64,000 nt of DNA from Protopterus annectens (lineage: Eukaryota > Chordata > Ceratodontiformes > Protopteridae), in NCBI RefSeq assembly GCF_019279795.1, contig NC_056743.1, positions 1,779,067,549 through 1,779,131,548 of the forward strand, read 5' to 3'. Shown in pieces: positions 61,156-64,000 of the stretch (position 1 is its first letter; every line of letters begins with the position of its first letter). The notes beneath the pieces are model-generated. The model made no database searches. It saw only the letters and a list, made by a program, of their open reading frames with translations, and was not told where the DNA came from. The position numbers were made by a program, and so were the translations under genes.

Positions 61156-61345
61156 GATTCATTAAAAAGGTTTTTGACCCATGACTCCTGGATGTGAGGA
61201 TCAGTGCTGACCTAACATCACTGTCTGAAGCTTTGCAGGTTGTCTCCATATCTGGCTGGGTTTTCACCATTAAATCCAGTTTCCTCTCTGAATCCGTCTT
61301 TGCTGCTGTGGCCTAGTCATTATGGAGGAAGGTCCATGGACAACA
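61156..61345 (+). mobile_element. Worn V-SINE-like core
   Basis: tttgcaggttgtctccatat, ctggctgggttttcacca and tccagtttcctctctgaatc align with the SINE core GCATGTTCTCC..GTGGGTTT.CTCCGG..CTCCGGTTTCCTCCCACATTC in order. No tail or target duplication seen. Confidence 0.4.
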
Positions 61346-62610
61346 CATTCACATGTTACAGGAATGATAAAATAAATTAGAAGAAAAAGAAACATTTATC
61401 TTTTTAATTTCAAAACTAAATTTGCAGTTTTATTAAATACTATTACCGCACTTTATTTCCCTCTTCTATACTCCCTCATTATCTTTTGCAGTGCCTAAAT
61501 ATTTATTTATTTCACCTGAGATGTCCCTAATAACTGTATGATTTTCAAGTTGTCTGCAATATAGATTGAATTCACCTTGCTAGATTTAATATCACCTTCT
61601 GTGCAAGTGTATTTACTTCTCCTGACTCCAAACCTTTTTAACCCCAATAGATATAACTTTCAGACCCACTTCAGACACTTGCCAGAGAGTCATGTCATCC
61701 CTCAAGGCCCCATAACAAACATTTGGTTGTTCCTGCAGTCCTATAACAATAAGGTTCGATGTGCCTTCACTTTCTACCACCTAAAATACTGTTTTCTATA
61801 TGACCCCCTCTGATTTTAATATAATTAGGACATAATACTATCTATAAATTAATTAAAGTTGTTAGTGTCGTATTAGGGCCAATTTGTTAGGTCTCCACAG
61901 CATCAGTAGGACCATGCCTCATTCCTGTTTTGCCATTCTCTTCCCTCACCTCTTCCTCTCGGGCCTTTCTCTTCAATCTAGATGCTAATCACTTTGTTTA
62001 TCCTATGTCCTTGCAAATCATTCAAGTTTTACCTTTTGTTTCAGTCTTACAGTTTTGAAACTGGGCATTAACTTAATTCTTAATTTCTCCTATCTTGGAT
62101 CATTTAGTGAGCATGCACTTCCAACATATACTTGTTTCACCCCAGTTAGCATCCTCAGCAGTAAATTCTAACATTTATTGAGTTATTTTAGTCCTATCCC
62201 TTCCTCTTTCCTACTCATTTTACCTGTCTAATCTGTCTTAGTCACCTGTTCCCTTACTCACAAATAGTATTTTCTACCTTTCTACCATCTTTATTAAAGA
62301 GTTCCCTTATCTCCAACTACTCTTCTGATACCGATGTCACCCTTCCTAATTTGTATAGCTATTTAAAAGTTGCACTCTCCAGTTCATCTAAATAAGCCTA
62401 TGGTCATATATGGTGATTCTTGCTTATTTCATTTCTTAACCTCATGTTTTGAGGTTATAAGAAAGTATTTTTCTTGGAGTATTGATGACAGTTTCAGTAG
62501 CCCAGCAAGGGTATTGAGAGAAAAAGATGTTGTGACAAATTATGGAATGATAGGACTGATTTATGATTCTTATATTTTATGTGTGTTTTGGCCTGAATGA
62601 AAGTAGTATA
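61346..62610. other. No gene recognised
   Basis: T-rich, C-rich mixed DNA. Frames at 61577-61813 and 62370-62600 have no recognisable motif. Confidence 0.35.
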
Positions 62611-62611
62611 G

Positions 62612-63740
62612 GTTCATAGGTAGGTACTAGGCTATCTGCCCGAGGGCATTTATAAGCCTATGCAGAGTGTGTAGGCTTTTGCCACCCCATTGATTAATTA
62701 ACTAATCCTCTGTCAAGCAGAGCCAATGATGTGATCTCAGGGGTGTATTTTCTGTTACCCATCCACTCGTCAAGGTTTCTCTTGAAGAGTGTTAGTGAGG
62801 GGCTCTGCCTGATGTAATCTGGAATTTTGTTCCAAAGCATGGGGAGTCTCTGTGACAGGAATCTATCCCCCCAGCATGTTCTATTTATTATTGTGGTGAG
62901 GTTTAGCTCACTAGAGCGCGTGGCTTGCAGTGACTTGGATTTCTTTATGTGGATCATGTCCATCAATTCTGAGTTGGACATGGCTTTGTAAGTCAGGCAG
63001 AGATCACCTCTGAGTAAGCAATATTCCACTGAGTACAGCCGGAGTTTTTTATGTCGGGCTGCATAGGACATATGTTTGAGACCAGTAATCCTCTTGGTGA
63101 GGTACTTTTGTGGTCTTTCCAGCTGTTGGAAGTGTCTTGTGAGGTACATCCCAAATGGGGCATTGTACTCTATGATGGGTCTAATGAGTGAGGAGTAGAG
63201 GGGCACTATAACCTCTTTATTTCTAGATGCGAACCCTTTAGTAATTAGATGGGCCACATAGAAGGATTTCCTAACTACTTTGACAATATGATTGTCAAAG
63301 GAGAGATTACTATCTATCTGGGTCCCCAGATGTCTTATTACCTCTTCTGTATTAAGGGGGCTGCCACCTATGTGGTAATTCATATGTGTTTTGTTTTTCC
63401 CAAACGGGATGACTATGCATTTTTTGGCATTTAGCTTGAGGCCATGACTTTGACACCAGCTGTCCATCTCAGTAAGGCCCTTTTGGAAGATGTCTGTGTC
63501 AGCCGGAGAGTCAGTTATGGCTCCCAGTTTACAGGCATCAGCAAACTTGGTTAGCCATAGTCCTCTTGTGTTTGCCTGTACGTCTGAGAAGTATATGGCA
63601 AACAATAGGGGTCCCAGGACTGAGCCTTGCGGGACACCACTTGTGACTGGTTTAGAGTTGGACGTGGAGCTATTCTTACTGTGTGAGTTCTGTCTGTAAG
63701 CAAGTAGGCAACCTATATCGTGACGTAGGGGTTTATGTTC
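62612..63740 (-). mobile_element. CR1-clade LINE, 5'-truncated
   Basis: The minus strand carries the C-terminal half of CR1 ORF2 from NSKPVTSGVPQGSVLGPLLF to the natural-looking stop, then a short 3' UTR ending acctacctatgaacc at about 62612. Similarity starts near 63740 on the 5' side, next to a 17-bp duplication (aggggtttatgttcag twice, 63728-63761). Closest relative here is 25966-27363. This copy is better preserved. Confidence 0.9.
62694..63605 (-). CDS. CR1 reverse-transcriptase C-terminal half (open frame, partial)
   Basis: 303 residues, open without a break, and open further upstream through GVPQGSVLGPLL. Residues 19-26 read TKFADACK: the second catalytic Asp of the (Y/F)ADD box is Ala (GAC to GCC), which should abolish polymerase activity. 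Later blocks are family-typical: GLKLNAKKCIVIPFGKNKT (about 55-73), IRHLGTQIDSNLSFDNHIV, LIRPIIEYNAPFGMYLTRHF (about 137-156), and the C-terminal RFLSQRLPMLWNKIPDYIRQ with FKRNLDEWMGNR. Met1 is an internal codon. Not a host gene. Confidence 0.85.
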   Translation of the reverse strand: MFAIYFSDVQANTRGLWLTKFADACKLGAITDSPADTDIFQKGLTEMDSWCQSHGLKLNAKKCIVIPFGKNKTHMNYHIGGSPLNTEEVIRHLGTQIDSNLSFDNHIVKVVRKSFYVAHLITKGFASRNKEVIVPLYSSLIRPIIEYNAPFGMYLTRHFQQLERPQKYLTKRITGLKHMSYAARHKKLRLYSVEYCLLRGDLCLTYKAMSNSELMDMIHIKKSKSLQATRSSELNLTTIINRTCWGDRFLSQRLPMLWNKIPDYIRQSPSLTLFKRNLDEWMGNRKYTPEITSLALLDRGLVN

Positions 63741-64000
63741 AGTAGGGGTTTATGTTCAGGCTAATGAGGAAGTATTTACTGCTATGTTAATTTTTAAAGT
63801 AAATGAACAGTGATCACTAATACAGACAGAATTAATGGTTATTGGGATAATCTATAATAGGAAAATCAATCAGAGAGCAGCAAATTGATTACAGGCTAGA
63901 ATGTGTGGGATCTTATTTAAGATGAATGAAACTAAGATCTGCCATGTGTCCAGTAATGAAATTTAGGCCTAGGAGTGGGCCTAAGAATTTTAACTGGTAT
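63741..64000. other. AT-rich flank
   Basis: Nothing recognised. Confidence 0.4.

Overview
The window looks like non-coding, repeat-dominated DNA from a vertebrate with a large genome. Several non-LTR retrotransposon types occur together (CR1, L2, RTE-like, L1/Tx1-like), along with Penelope-like elements, tRNA-derived SINEs with a V-SINE-type core, a PIF/Harbinger transposase and very many (CA)n, (TA)n and (GATA)n tracts. That mix fits a lungfish, an amphibian such as a caecilian, or another non-mammalian, non-avian vertebrate better than a mammal or bird. The species cannot be fixed from the sequence. I found no intact host protein-coding gene, rRNA or functional tRNA.

Layout. (1) 1-10.3 kb and 15.4-22.9 kb share one TG/CA-rich texture and seem to be the body of a very large Harbinger-type DNA transposon, or two related ones. 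A spliced, decayed Myb/SANT-like gene lies on + at 2.3-5.7 kb and a decayed Harbinger transposase on - at 20.8-21.8 kb, so the two converge as in other two-gene Harbinger elements. (2) 10.3-15.4 kb looks like different material: a Penelope-type hairpin, a degenerate minisatellite and a ~230-bp tandem array with tRNA-like boxes. (3) 17.9-19.2 kb is a ~48-bp minisatellite. At 20.0-20.6 kb sits a MITE with 55-bp inverted ends, a 9-bp target duplication and telomere-like TTAGGG repeats inside. (4) From ~22.9 kb the DNA is AT-rich. It holds a 763-bp near-perfect inverted repeat, a diverged tandem repeat and a CR1 (26-27.4 kb). (5) 28.8-37.65 kb and 53.0-56.6 kb are two direct copies of one composite repeat with LINE RT remnants. 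The first copy is split by later insertions, including a Penelope fragment with a 14-bp target duplication. (6) 37.65-39.1 kb and 42.7-44.3 kb are L1-like elements in opposite orientations. (7) 47.3-50.2 kb is an RTE-like LINE split by an L2 3' end and by a complete SINE with a 13-bp target duplication. (8) 58.4-60.4 kb is an L2-clade LINE, and 62.6-63.7 kb a CR1 on the minus strand.

Nothing here acts as a gene system. The readable story is a layered insertion history: nested elements, target-site duplications and hairpin-forming ends allow several events to be ordered. The points most worth a second look are the intron-bearing Myb gene and the size of the Harbinger element, the telomere-like MITE, the recent inverted duplication, and the recurring Penelope-type hairpins.
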